DNA of 64,000 nucleotides, from positions 1 to 64,000 of the forward strand of contig JBEIGE010000011.1 in the NCBI GenBank assembly GCA_040382055.1. Reading direction: 5' to 3'. The notes under the pieces were generated by a model. The model had not been told where the DNA came from. It worked only from the letters and a program-made list of their open reading frames with translations, and did not search any database. Of this stretch, positions 53,699 through 61,492 are shown in pieces. The position numbers and the translations under genes are program-made. Within the stretch, counting starts at the first letter, position 1; the number at the start of each line of letters is the position of its first letter. This DNA is from JBEIGE01 sp040382055. GTDB lineage: Bacteria; Pseudomonadota; Gammaproteobacteria; Burkholderiales; Burkholderiaceae_C.

Positions 53699-53717
53699 CT
53701 CACTGCGCGCTGCATAT

Positions 53718-54104
53718 CTAATCTGACTGCTTCATGGCGGTAACTTCGATCTCAATCTTCATGCGTGGATCAAGCAGTTTGGCCGAGATCATCATGGCCG
53801 CGGGTCGAACGTCCCCGAAGTACTTTTTCAGGATTGGCCAACAGAGTTCGAAATCCTCGCCGTTCGGTAGCACGTAGGTAACCCTGACCGTGTCTGCAAG
53901 ACTAGCACCAGCCTTCTGCAACGCTTGATCAATGTTTTTTAGACACTGCTCGGCCTGCGCGGCTACGCCTTCTTCAATGGTCATCGTTTCGTAGTTGAAA
54001 CCGGTGGTACCTGAGACGAAGACGAAAGGTCCTTGAACGACTGCACGTGAGTAGCCGATCTGCTCTTCAAATACTGATCCGGAACTGATGAGCTGGCGAT
54101 TCAT
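53718..54104 (-). CDS. RidA family protein (YjgF/YER057c/UK114) in an integron-type cassette
   Basis: RidA proteins deaminate reactive enamine/imine intermediates. The 128-residue product starts MNRQLISSGSVFEEQIGYSR and shows VQGPFVFVSGTTGFNYETM, NIDQALQKAGASLADTVRVTYVL and RPAAMMISAKLLDPRMKIEIEV. The substrate Arg of the family is replaced by context RPA (Arg105-like) and should be checked. The gene sits between two attC-like sites of the same orientation: its start is 43 bp after R' of the preceding site (54147) and its own attC follows 20 bp after the stop. That is the textbook layout of a gene cassette. Confidence 0.9.
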   Translation of the reverse strand: MNRQLISSGSVFEEQIGYSRAVVQGPFVFVSGTTGFNYETMTIEEGVAAQAEQCLKNIDQALQKAGASLADTVRVTYVLPNGEDFELCWPILKKYFGDVRPAAMMISAKLLDPRMKIEIEVTAMKQSD

Positions 54105-54146
54105 GGTTCTGAAATGATTGAACGGTAAGAGCTAATTATTTGTGAG

Positions 54147-54240
54147 GCTTAACGCCCTCGTTAAGCTTGCGCCGCAAGGAGCGCAGCGACTGGAGGGAAC
54201 CAACCGCAAGGTTGGCGGCAGCTTGAACAATCCGTAAGGC
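54147..54240 (-). other. attC-like recombination site between the GNAT/yefM region and ridA
   Basis: Read on the minus strand: R'' GCCTTAC, spacer GGATT, L'' GTTCAAGC, an internal region able to fold (CCAACC/GGTTGG and CTTGC/GCAAG stems), L' GCTTAAC, spacer GAGGGC, R' GTTAAGC. L'' has one extra base relative to L', the extrahelical-base signature of attC sites. R' fits GTTRRRY exactly; R'' departs from RYYYAAC at one position. Length 94 bp. Confidence 0.8.
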
Positions 54241-54310
54241 CAGCGCCTGATTTTGCTGGGCAAATGGAAGCAGTGGCTGTGCAATTTTGCGTACAAAATG
54301 GAGTCCTCCT

Positions 54311-54562
54311 ATGGATGCTATTTCTTACTCTACTGCTCGTACAAACTTGGCTACAACCATGGACCGCGTTTGCGAAGACCACGAGCCACTGATTATCACG
54401 CGCAACGGCCAACCGTCTGTTGTCATGCTTTCGCTTGAAGACTTTACAGCGCTTGAGGAAACATCTTATTTACTGCGTAGCCCAACAAACGCTAAACGTT
54501 TGATGACTGCGATTGAGCAATTGACCGCTGGCAAAGGAACAGAGCAAAAGCTTGCTGAATGA
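54311..54562 (+). CDS. yefM: YefM/Phd-type antitoxin
   Basis: The 83-residue product starts MDAISYSTARTNLATTMDRV with the family's DNA-binding fold, then CEDHEPLIITRNGQPSVVMLS and a C-terminal toxin-binding tail. Length equals classical YefM. GGAG lies just ahead of the ATG. Its stop overlaps the ATG of a truncated YoeB frame as ATGA, as in intact yefM-yoeB operons. It lies on the opposite strand to the surrounding cassettes, a common arrangement for self-expressed toxin-antitoxin cassettes. Confidence 0.93.
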   Translation: MDAISYSTARTNLATTMDRVCEDHEPLIITRNGQPSVVMLSLEDFTALEETSYLLRSPTNAKRLMTAIEQLTAGKGTEQKLAE

Positions 54563-54642
54563 AACTGGTATTTGCACAAGCGGCCTGGGAAGACCAAAGG
54601 TCTATTGCCCAGGTTACCAGCGCGGAAGGTTTTTTCAGCTGA
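54559..54642 (+). pseudogene. yoeB: Truncated yoeB toxin gene
   Basis: The frame overlapping yefM begins MKLVFAQAAWEDQ, the exact style of YoeB/Txe N-termini, but leaves the family after about 12 residues and stops at 27 residues (about 85 expected). The stop lies inside the 3' end of the convergent GNAT gene, suggesting a deletion that joined the toxin's first codons to the GNAT cassette. The toxin's catalytic C-terminus (Glu, Arg, His, Tyr) is missing, so it should be inactive. Confidence 0.8.
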
Positions 54643-55117
54643 GCTTCTTTTGCCAAAAGAGCGCTTTCCCCATTTGAGGATCAAGTTCATAACCTGCAAA
54701 ACCGCTTGCTTTGTAAGCCGCTTGTGCTGGTTTATTGCCCTCAAGCACCTCCAGCGTAAGCTTGCAACATCCCAGAGACTTTGCGATTTCCTCCGACTTC
54801 TGCAAAAGCTTTTGGGAAATTCCCTGCCCGCGAAAATCCCTCAAGACGACCACATCGTGAATATTCAGTAGTGGCTTGCAGGCGAACGTTGAGAAGCCTT
54901 CCATAAGGATGACAAGGCCAACAGGTGTTTGATCGCTGTACGCGAGCACAACATGTGCCCCTGGCCTGCGTAGAAGTTCGCCAACCAGATTTTCCTGGAC
55001 GAAGGCCGGGAGATCCTGACCTCCCCCCATTGCGTCCCGTGAGTAGTGATTCAAGAGTTTGACGGTCGCCTCTGCATGGGCTTGATTCCGAAGGTCAGCA
55101 GTAACGATGTCGATCAT
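54635..55117 (-). CDS. GNAT family N-acetyltransferase
   Basis: The 160-residue protein has the GNAT acetyl-CoA motif RDFRGQGISQKLLQKSEEIA near residue 97, preceded by LLNIHDVVVL and followed by LTLEVLEGNKPAQAAYKASGF. Substrate unknown. Its start lies 34 bp past the R' box of an attC-like site (55151), the position expected for the gene of a cassette. No attC of its own is seen between its stop and yefM; the junction with the truncated yoeB suggests that end was lost. Its 3' end overlaps the yoeB remnant. Confidence 0.92.
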   Translation of the reverse strand: MIDIVTADLRNQAHAEATVKLLNHYSRDAMGGGQDLPAFVQENLVGELLRRPGAHVVLAYSDQTPVGLVILMEGFSTFACKPLLNIHDVVVLRDFRGQGISQKLLQKSEEIAKSLGCCKLTLEVLEGNKPAQAAYKASGFAGYELDPQMGKALFWQKKLS

Positions 55118-55150
55118 GTGAATTTGCTCTACCTATGCGTTTTAAAGAGA

Positions 55151-55234
55151 GACCAACGTCGAAGCTGCTCGGCACGCAGCACACGCCGCGAAGCGGCAAT
55201 CGGCTGCTTGTCCTCAACGAACAACCTGTTGGAC
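55151..55234 (-). other. attC-like recombination site upstream of the GNAT gene
   Basis: Read on the minus strand: R'' GTCCAAC, 5-bp spacer AGGTT, then GTTCGTTGAGG..., a central perfect hairpin GCCGCTTCGCGGC (55185-55197, as often seen in attC sites), CAGCTTCGAC and R' GTTGGTC. R'' and R' pair except for one base. 84 bp long. The L boxes are less clear than in the 54147 site. The stop of the small ORF at 55214 lies inside it. Confidence 0.65.
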
Positions 55235-55408
55235 CGGTAACTCATAAAACTCTGTGCGATCTTCGACTTTGCCACCTTTAGTCACACTGTGCGCCTGATG
55301 GCCTAAGTCAACTTCCGCTTTTGAACGTCCTGTTCGAACCCCCGACTTCACCAGAACATAATAGTTTTTGATCTGAGCAAGTGATACGAACAATCTTTTC
55401 TGGGACAT
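55214..55408 (-). CDS. 64-residue unknown protein of a gene cassette
   Basis: A frame from ATG 55408 (MSQKRLFVSLAQIKNYYVLV) to a TGA inside the attC-like site at 55151-55234. Stops within attC are common in integron cassettes. The product is basic in the first half and has no signal peptide, transmembrane helix or recognised domain. Its orientation is the same as ridA and the GNAT gene. No database match is claimed. Confidence 0.55.
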   Translation of the reverse strand: MSQKRLFVSLAQIKNYYVLVKSGVRTGRSKAEVDLGHQAHSVTKGGKVEDRTEFYELPVQQVVR

Positions 55409-55412
55409 CACA

Positions 55413-55470
55413 CAAACTTCTTTCAATTTTTAATTCTTCAACTGTCTATTTGTAAGCTGTTGAAAATGGC
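55413..55470 (+). repeat. Diverged direct repeat, right copy (partner at 50727-50783)
   Basis: CAAACTTCTTTCAA...TTCTTCAA...AAGCTGTTGAA...GGC matches the segment just after the tRNA-Ser gene at about three of four positions, in the same orientation. It lies at the right end of the cassette-like region, between the 64-residue ORF and the cytochrome genes. Too diverged to be a fresh att duplication. Confidence 0.5.
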
Positions 55471-55535
55471 CAACTCGCGCCAGACTTCGTTGTTATGAAC
55501 GACACTTCACCAAACCAGTTACCAGTCCCCCGAAC

Positions 55536-56249
55536 ATGAGCCCAATTACATCTTCATCCATAGCGCGTCGTCTGGCATGCTGGCTCATTGTGATTGGCCT
55601 GTGCCATGCTACAGCCCTGGCGGCTGAACCACCTGATTCCATGGGGCAAAGGATGAAGGCCTGCGCCGCATGCCATGGTCAGGAGGGGCGAGCAACGAAC
55701 AGCGGCTATTTCCCGCGGATCGCAGGCAAACCGGCCGGTTATTTGCACAACCAGCTTATCAACTTTAGAGAGGGTCGTCGCCAGAACGCGACCATGGCTT
55801 ATCTGCTGGACCACATGACCGACCAGTATCTCCACGAGATCGCCAACCATTTCGCGTCACTGGACCTGCCCTACCCGCCTGCGCAGACCACCCAAGCACC
55901 CCCGGCAACGCTAGCCCGTGGAGAGCAACTGGTGCGTCACGGTGACGCAGCCCGTGGTGTTCCAGCCTGCGCGGGCTGCCATGGCGCGGCCATGACGGGC
56001 GTGGTTCCCGCAATGCCCGGACTGCTGGGCCTGCCGTACGATTACCTGCTTGGGCAGTTGGGTGCCTGGCGCACCGGCATGCGGCGTGCCGCTGCACCCG
56101 ACTGCATGGGAGAAATCACGCGCCGGCTGTCGCCCCAGGACGTTGTGGCGGTAACGACCTGGTTGTCTTCGCAGCCAGTCACTCAGAGCCAACCGGCTCG
56201 CAGTCTGCCTGCCAAGCCGCCCATGGAATGCGGGAGTGGGTTCCGATGA
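55536..56249 (+). CDS. Diheme cytochrome c (c4-like)
   Basis: A 237-residue exported electron carrier: a signal peptide of about 30 residues ending in ALAA, then two c-type domains with heme motifs CAACH (Cys43-His47) and CAGCH (Cys145-His149), and late methionines (TMAYLLDHM; MPGLLG) as likely axial ligands. The FPRIAGKPAGYLHNQL stretch is typical of cytochrome c4-related subunits. It is co-translated with the triheme gene (ATGA). Such pairs usually feed electrons from a molybdenum or PQQ dehydrogenase, none of which is adjacent. Confidence 0.9.
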   Translation: MSPITSSSIARRLACWLIVIGLCHATALAAEPPDSMGQRMKACAACHGQEGRATNSGYFPRIAGKPAGYLHNQLINFREGRRQNATMAYLLDHMTDQYLHEIANHFASLDLPYPPAQTTQAPPATLARGEQLVRHGDAARGVPACAGCHGAAMTGVVPAMPGLLGLPYDYLLGQLGAWRTGMRRAAAPDCMGEITRRLSPQDVVAVTTWLSSQPVTQSQPARSLPAKPPMECGSGFR

Positions 56250-57520
56250 AAGTCATGCGCCTGAGTTTCGCCAAAACCTTAGCCTGGCTGTTAGCCCTGT
56301 GTATTGGGGGCATGGTGTTCGTTGTGTGGATGAACAGCCAGAACGCAAACCCCGTTGATGAACATCCTTCTATCAATGTTCTGGCACCGCAGTTGGCGCA
56401 GCGGGGTGCCTATTTGGTCCAGGTTGGAAACTGCGCTGTCTGCCACACCGAGCGAGGAGGCATGCCGTTTGCCGGAGGTAAAAGCATAGACACGCCGTTT
56501 GGCTCAGTAGTCAGCTCGAACATCACCTCAGACAAACTCACGGGCATAGGCGCTTGGTCCGCAGCCGACTTCTGGCGGGCGATGCATCATGGACGCTCAA
56601 AAGATGGAAGACTGCTATATCCCGCCTTTCCTTACACGGAGTACACCCGAATCACCAGGGACGACACGGACGCAATCTTTGCTTACCTGCTCAGTGTGCA
56701 GCCAGTTCAACAGGCCAATCGGCCCCATGCTTTGCGGTTTCCCTACAACACGCAGGCAGCATTGGCAGTATGGCGAACGCTGTTTTTTTCACCGGAAAAT
56801 TTTGAGCCGCGGATGGATCAGAGCGTGGAATGGAATCGCGGTGCTTATTTGGTCAAAGGGCTAGGGCACTGCCAAGCCTGTCACGCGCCACGCAATCTAT
56901 TAGGTGCCACCAAATCCAAGCTGGACTTGAGCGGCGGCTTGATCCCGATGCAGAACTGGTATGCCCCGTCTCTCGCCTCACCAGCCGAGGCGGGTCTTCA
57001 AGACTGGCCGCTAGAGGAAATCATGCAACTGCTCAAGACCGGCAAGACTGCCAACAGCTCAACCTTGGGGCCTATGGCAGAGGTTGTTTTCAGCAGCACG
57101 CAACACCTGAATCAAGACGACTTGCGCGCCATGGCTCATTTTCTGAAAGCACTTCCGCGGCAAGAAAGTGCAACAGCTGATCGCAATCTGGTCAGCCCTG
57201 AGAGCCAGAAAATCGGTCAAAGCCTCTATGACAAGCAATGCGCGCAATGCCATGGGGACAATGGCGAGGGAAGCGGTAACTATCCGCGCCTGGCGGGCAA
57301 TCGCACAGTCATCATGAATTCAAGCGTCAACCTGGTTCGGATCATCCTCAGCGGTGGTTTCGTGCCAACAACCGAGGGCAACCCGCGCCCTTATGGCATG
57401 CCTCCCTTCGGGCATTCCCTTTCAGACCCAGAGGTCGCCGCTGTGGCGACTTATATTCGCAATGCCTGGGGGAATAACGCCGGCGCAGTCATGCCGCTTC
57501 AGGTGCAGAAAATCCGATAA
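56246..57520 (+). CDS. Triheme cytochrome c (alcohol/gluconate dehydrogenase type subunit)
   Basis: The 424-residue protein has an N-terminal helix (about 10-30, uncleaved anchor or signal), and three heme motifs: CAVCH (63-67), CQACH (209-213) and CAQCH (332-336). The blocks GGMPFAGGKSIDTPFG and FWRAMHHGRSKDGRLLYPAFPY are characteristic of the cytochrome subunits of membrane alcohol, aldehyde or gluconate dehydrogenases. ATG 56246 is fixed by the overlap with the upstream stop. Its catalytic partner is not in view downstream: the next gene is an ABC-type binding lipoprotein. Confidence 0.93.
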   Translation: MKVMRLSFAKTLAWLLALCIGGMVFVVWMNSQNANPVDEHPSINVLAPQLAQRGAYLVQVGNCAVCHTERGGMPFAGGKSIDTPFGSVVSSNITSDKLTGIGAWSAADFWRAMHHGRSKDGRLLYPAFPYTEYTRITRDDTDAIFAYLLSVQPVQQANRPHALRFPYNTQAALAVWRTLFFSPENFEPRMDQSVEWNRGAYLVKGLGHCQACHAPRNLLGATKSKLDLSGGLIPMQNWYAPSLASPAEAGLQDWPLEEIMQLLKTGKTANSSTLGPMAEVVFSSTQHLNQDDLRAMAHFLKALPRQESATADRNLVSPESQKIGQSLYDKQCAQCHGDNGEGSGNYPRLAGNRTVIMNSSVNLVRIILSGGFVPTTEGNPRPYGMPPFGHSLSDPEVAAVATYIRNAWGNNAGAVMPLQVQKIR

Positions 57521-57579
57521 ACAGGCGCTGTATGACAATTACACACACATTAAAGTCAGTTCTCTGGAGACAAAATTTT

Positions 57580-58593
57580 ATGATTCGAATTCAAAGCAGA
57601 TTTCTTTTAATCCCCGCATCATTCATGCTGCTTATTGGCTGCGCAGGTGTAGCAGTAAGCCCTCCAGCAAATGATCCTGTGACGCTGCGCGTCAATGTTT
57701 TTCGAAGTGCGACCAATATCCCCATCTATATGGCAGAAGAGAAGGGTGCTTTTGCCAAGCGGAACATTGGCGTGGAGTTGCAATTCACACCCAACTCTGC
57801 TGAACAGCGCGCAGGTCTTGCGGCTGGTCGCAGTGATATTGCTCACACGGCAGCTGATAATTCCGTTGCAATGGTTGAGGTAGCCAAGGTGGATACAGTG
57901 ATCCTCGGAGGCGGCGATAGTGGTCTGTTAGAGCTTTTCGTTCGTCCTGAAATCCAATCTCTTGCAGACGTGAGAGGTAAGGCGATGGTCGTTGACGCAC
58001 CAAACACAGCCTACGCATTGGTTGCTCGAAAAATTCTTAAAAATGCGGGCTTGGTTGACGGTCGCGACTACAGACTTGTTCCCATCGGCGGTACCGAAAG
58101 CCGGGTTAATTCGTTTTCACAGAGTCCGGACAATGCGGTGGGAATGTTGAATCCACCGTGGACATACGTTGCTGAGAGTCGTGGGGCGCGCAGCTTGGGT
58201 AAGGCGAAAGATTTATTTGGCCCTTACCAAGGCATCGTGCCTATCGCGATGCGTTCTTGGGCGCAGTCAAACAGCGGGGCTCTTGAGCGTTACCTTGCCG
58301 CTTACATCGAAGGCTGCCGTATGACCTTCGACCCTGCTAACCGCACTGAAGTGATCTCTGTACTTAGCAAGCGACTCAACCTGACTCAAGAAGTCGCCAT
58401 CCGCAGCTACGAAGGTTTGATTCAGCCTGGATATGGTCTGTCGCGCGACTGCCGCTTCGATAGGGCTGGCTTTCGCAATACGCTCTCCCTGCGCGCAGAA
58501 ATTGAAGGGCAGTGGGGCGGGGTTCCCCCTGAGCCTGACAAGTATCTTGAGTTCAAATACTACGAACGTGCATTGAATTTTGCATCGCCATAA
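57580..58593 (+). CDS. SsuA/NrtA/Thi5-like substrate-binding lipoprotein
   Basis: The 337-residue protein from ATG 57580 has an N-terminal signal with lipobox LIGC, then the periplasmic binding fold: VFRSATNIPIYMAEEKGAFAKRNIGVELQF (seen as NIPIYMAEEKGAF), GLAAGRSDIAHTAADNSVAM and VRGKAMVVDAPNTAYALVA. GGAGA lies about 9 bases before this ATG; an earlier ATG at 57532 is less likely. Relatives bind aliphatic sulfonates, nitrate or pyrimidine precursors. No permease or ATPase genes are adjacent. It is 59 bp after the triheme cytochrome gene and may share its transcript. Confidence 0.87.
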   Translation: MIRIQSRFLLIPASFMLLIGCAGVAVSPPANDPVTLRVNVFRSATNIPIYMAEEKGAFAKRNIGVELQFTPNSAEQRAGLAAGRSDIAHTAADNSVAMVEVAKVDTVILGGGDSGLLELFVRPEIQSLADVRGKAMVVDAPNTAYALVARKILKNAGLVDGRDYRLVPIGGTESRVNSFSQSPDNAVGMLNPPWTYVAESRGARSLGKAKDLFGPYQGIVPIAMRSWAQSNSGALERYLAAYIEGCRMTFDPANRTEVISVLSKRLNLTQEVAIRSYEGLIQPGYGLSRDCRFDRAGFRNTLSLRAEIEGQWGGVPPEPDKYLEFKYYERALNFASP

Positions 58594-58598
58594 GCCGG

Positions 58599-59576
58599 TC
58601 AGTCGATGCTTGCACCCGAATCTTTGACGGCTTTGGCCCATCTGGGCAAGTCTGAGCGAATCAGCGCCATGAACTGTTCGCCGTTTAGCTTGTAGGTTTC
58701 AGCACCTACGTTTGCCAATTTTTCTTTCACGTCACTGGTGTCCAAAGCCTGGTTGATGAGCGTCTGCATCTGAGAAACAATGGCTCGTGGTGTACCGGCA
58801 GGTGCGAAAACGCCATACCATGGCGTGACAGCCAGCCCCGGAACGACATCCTGGATAAGGGGTGTGGTTGGCAAGGCCGCAAGGCGTTTTTCATTAACGA
58901 CGCCAAGAACCTTGATTCGTCCGCCGCGAATAAAGCTGATCGATGACGGAAGGCTCTGAACCGATACTTGTACTTGCCCGCCAACCAGGTCCGTGACCGC
59001 TGCAGATGCACCCTTGTATGGGACATGCACAAGGTCTATGCCTGCGGCCTTGTTCAGCATCTCGCCCACCAGGTGATTGACTGTCCCGTTACCCGCTGAC
59101 CCGATCATGATCTTTCCGGGTTGCTGCTTGGCCAGTGCAATCAATTCAGCGGCATTGTTGGGTGGAAAACTGTTATTTGCGACCAGCACATAGCCAGCAG
59201 TGGCTACCGGTGCGATGGGCTCAAAGTCTTTCAGAGGATCAAACCCAGGCGTTTTGTAAAGCGACGGATTGATCACATAAGCACTGTCAGCTGTGAGCAT
59301 GAGCGTATAGCCGTCAGGCCTGGCTTTGGCTACAAAAGCGGTGCCAATGTTGCCACCTGCACCTGGACGGTTCTCCACCACGAAAGATTGACCCGAGAGC
59401 TCAGTGAGCTTTTGAGCAACGATACGGGCAATCGCATCATTGGCCCCACCTGCCGCTTGAGGGACCACCAAGGTCACGGGTTTATTGGGATACCTTTCCT
59501 GCGAGAAAGCACTGGTGGTGGCAAGTCCTGCAACACTCAGGGCAAGAAGTTGACGACGAGATAAAGAGGTGTGCAT
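58599..59576 (-). CDS. Bug family tripartite tricarboxylate transporter receptor (TctC-like)
   Basis: A 325-residue periplasmic binding protein with an SRRQLLALSVAGLATTSAFS signal peptide (twin-Arg-like SRR), followed by YPNKPVTLVVPQAAGGANDAIARIV, GQSFVVENRPGAGGNIGTAF and the DGYTLMLT strand. These motifs define the Bug/TctC family, which is greatly expanded in Burkholderiales. The permease genes tctAB are 25 kb away; Bug receptors are often orphan. It converges with the SsuA-like gene (5 bp). Confidence 0.93.
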   Translation of the reverse strand: MHTSLSRRQLLALSVAGLATTSAFSQERYPNKPVTLVVPQAAGGANDAIARIVAQKLTELSGQSFVVENRPGAGGNIGTAFVAKARPDGYTLMLTADSAYVINPSLYKTPGFDPLKDFEPIAPVATAGYVLVANNSFPPNNAAELIALAKQQPGKIMIGSAGNGTVNHLVGEMLNKAAGIDLVHVPYKGASAAVTDLVGGQVQVSVQSLPSSISFIRGGRIKVLGVVNEKRLAALPTTPLIQDVVPGLAVTPWYGVFAPAGTPRAIVSQMQTLINQALDTSDVKEKLANVGAETYKLNGEQFMALIRSDLPRWAKAVKDSGASID

Positions 59577-59712
59577 ACATGTCTCCTGAAAAAAATTGAT
59601 TTCACTAAATTTTTACAAAAGGTATTTCACCATCACAAGCGCTGCAACTCATCCGCTCCGGTGAATCTCCGGTACTACCAGACAACGAGGCATTTGGGCC
59701 TGAGATGGGGAC

Positions 59713-60237
59713 CTAACTGGATCCTCCAAAGGATTTTGAACGAGTATCAAAGCAATTGACCAACTGGCTGGGAATCTCAGGCACTTGTATTGTCAGATAG
59801 CTTCGGATCAAAGGTGCTGCTACCCATGGTTTGGTAAGGCCACTCCAGATGCCTCGGGGCAGAATTTGCTCTCCACTGTCGGTGGTCTGAAGTGTGACGA
59901 CGGCTGGAAGAAGGGCGTCAAACTCCACTTCAGCCAGGGTCCATTTATCCAGGGTCCAAACACCGGCAATTTGTGCAGATTGGGATTGCGGTGGGCTATA
60001 GGACTGAATGGCTTGGCGAACGGCTTGAAATTTTTCCTGGCCGTCCGATGGTTGAGACACACCCTTGCAATTTTGCGTGTGTACCAGCCATTGATTTTTA
60101 ATTTTTCCAAGTACGTCGATGTCTTTGCCGTCAATCACCATCAAATAGCTGTGGTCGGCAGCTTTGAAGCTGATGTGTGAAGCGATAACGCCTGCACAGA
60201 CAATCACCAGCAGCGGAAGAGCTACTTTCTTTTTCAT
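59713..60237 (-). CDS. Unknown exported protein
   Basis: The 174-residue product starts MKKKVALPLLVIVCAGVIAS (signal peptide or anchor), followed by a soluble part with YLMVIDGKDIDVLGKIKNQW, VHTQNCKGV and LPRGIWSGLTKPWVAAPLI. It has two cysteines and no recognised domain. It stands alone between the two Bug genes on the same strand, with gaps of 109 and 136 bp. I cannot assign a function. Confidence 0.7.
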   Translation of the reverse strand: MKKKVALPLLVIVCAGVIASHISFKAADHSYLMVIDGKDIDVLGKIKNQWLVHTQNCKGVSQPSDGQEKFQAVRQAIQSYSPPQSQSAQIAGVWTLDKWTLAEVEFDALLPAVVTLQTTDSGEQILPRGIWSGLTKPWVAAPLIRSYLTIQVPEIPSQLVNCFDTRSKSFGGSS

Positions 60238-60346
60238 CGATGGATTTACAGGGGAATGGGCATTGCCTTAAAAGTTAGCCATGCCCGATGTCATCAGTAC
60301 CGTCAGGGTGGGTTGGTGAAAGGCCAGGCACAGTGTTTGACGCGCA

Positions 60347-61333
60347 TTAGTCAGCCGTGATTTTTTCATCTTTAACGATTTTTGCCATCGCAGGAATTTC
60401 ACGATTCACCCATCTTGAAAAATCATTAGGACTCATGCTGGTTGGCTCTGCTCCCAAAGTAGTCAAACGCTCTTTCACGTCTGGCATGGACGTGATCTTC
60501 AACACTTCAGCATTCACTTTGTCAATGATTGCCTTTGGCGTGCCTGCAGGTGCAAGCAAGCCCTGCCAGCTGCCTGTCAGGAAATCGGGCAAGGTTTCAG
60601 CGACCGTTGGCACATCACCTAGTTGCGAATTCCGTTTGTCACTCGAGACCGCGATGAGTTTGATTTTTCCTGCTTTGACATGGGGGTAGGTAGCCACCAT
60701 GCCATTGAATGTGACATCGACCTGGCCGCCTATCAAATCTGTCATCGCCTGAGCGCCACCTTTATAAGGAACGTAGCTCCACTCCATGCCACTGCGTTTG
60801 GCGAATACAACACCTGCCAGATGGGTGGCGCTACCCATGCCGGCAGCGGCTGCGTAGTTCAATTTGCCCTTTTGGGCTTTTGCATACGCCACCAGCTCGG
60901 CCGTGGTGTTGGCTGGCACCTTGCTGCTCACGACCAGGAGGTGAGGCGAGTAGGCCACCATGGACACGGGCGCGAAGTCGCTCTGGACATTGAAGGGCAG
61001 CTTGAACAGTGCAGGACTGATGACGAGGTTGCCGACATCCATCAGCGCAAATGTATAGCCATCGGGGGTCGATTTGGCAACGATATCCGCGCCTAGGTTG
61101 CCGCTGGAGCCAGGGCGATTTTCAACCACCACAGGCTGGCCCCAGGCCTCTGTTAGTTTGAGGCCAAGTATTCGGGCCAACACATCCGAGGTACCTCCAG
61201 CCGGGAAGGGAACCACAATTTTGATGGGTTTGTTGGGATAGTCTGCTTGAGCGATTGCGCCAAATGGCAGCAGACCCAGTACGCCTGCTAATGCGCCAAC
61301 TAGCAGCCTGCTTATCGAGTTTGGTTTCATCAT
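60347..61333 (-). CDS. Bug family tripartite tricarboxylate transporter receptor (TctC-like)
   Basis: A 328-residue periplasmic binding protein with a signal peptide ending near AIAQA, then YPNKPIKIVVPFPAGGTSDVLARIL, GQPVVVENRPGSSGNLGADI, VPYKGGAQAMTDLIGGQVDV and APAGTPKAIIDKV, all typical of the family. It is about 40% similar by eye to the other Bug protein here, so they are paralogues rather than a recent duplication. No permease gene is adjacent. Confidence 0.95.
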   Translation of the reverse strand: MMKPNSISRLLVGALAGVLGLLPFGAIAQADYPNKPIKIVVPFPAGGTSDVLARILGLKLTEAWGQPVVVENRPGSSGNLGADIVAKSTPDGYTFALMDVGNLVISPALFKLPFNVQSDFAPVSMVAYSPHLLVVSSKVPANTTAELVAYAKAQKGKLNYAAAAGMGSATHLAGVVFAKRSGMEWSYVPYKGGAQAMTDLIGGQVDVTFNGMVATYPHVKAGKIKLIAVSSDKRNSQLGDVPTVAETLPDFLTGSWQGLLAPAGTPKAIIDKVNAEVLKITSMPDVKERLTTLGAEPTSMSPNDFSRWVNREIPAMAKIVKDEKITAD

Positions 61334-61492
61334 GTCTCACCTATCAATTGATGTACGAAGTAAAGGAAGGAATTCAGCGCCAAGCCATTATGCATTTGAG
61401 CAGCTGTGCCTGAGTCTCGGTTGTTCGTGCTGCCATATTTCTGTCACAAATAGTTCTTAGCATTGCAGATCAACCTTTGCAAGAGATCGCCA

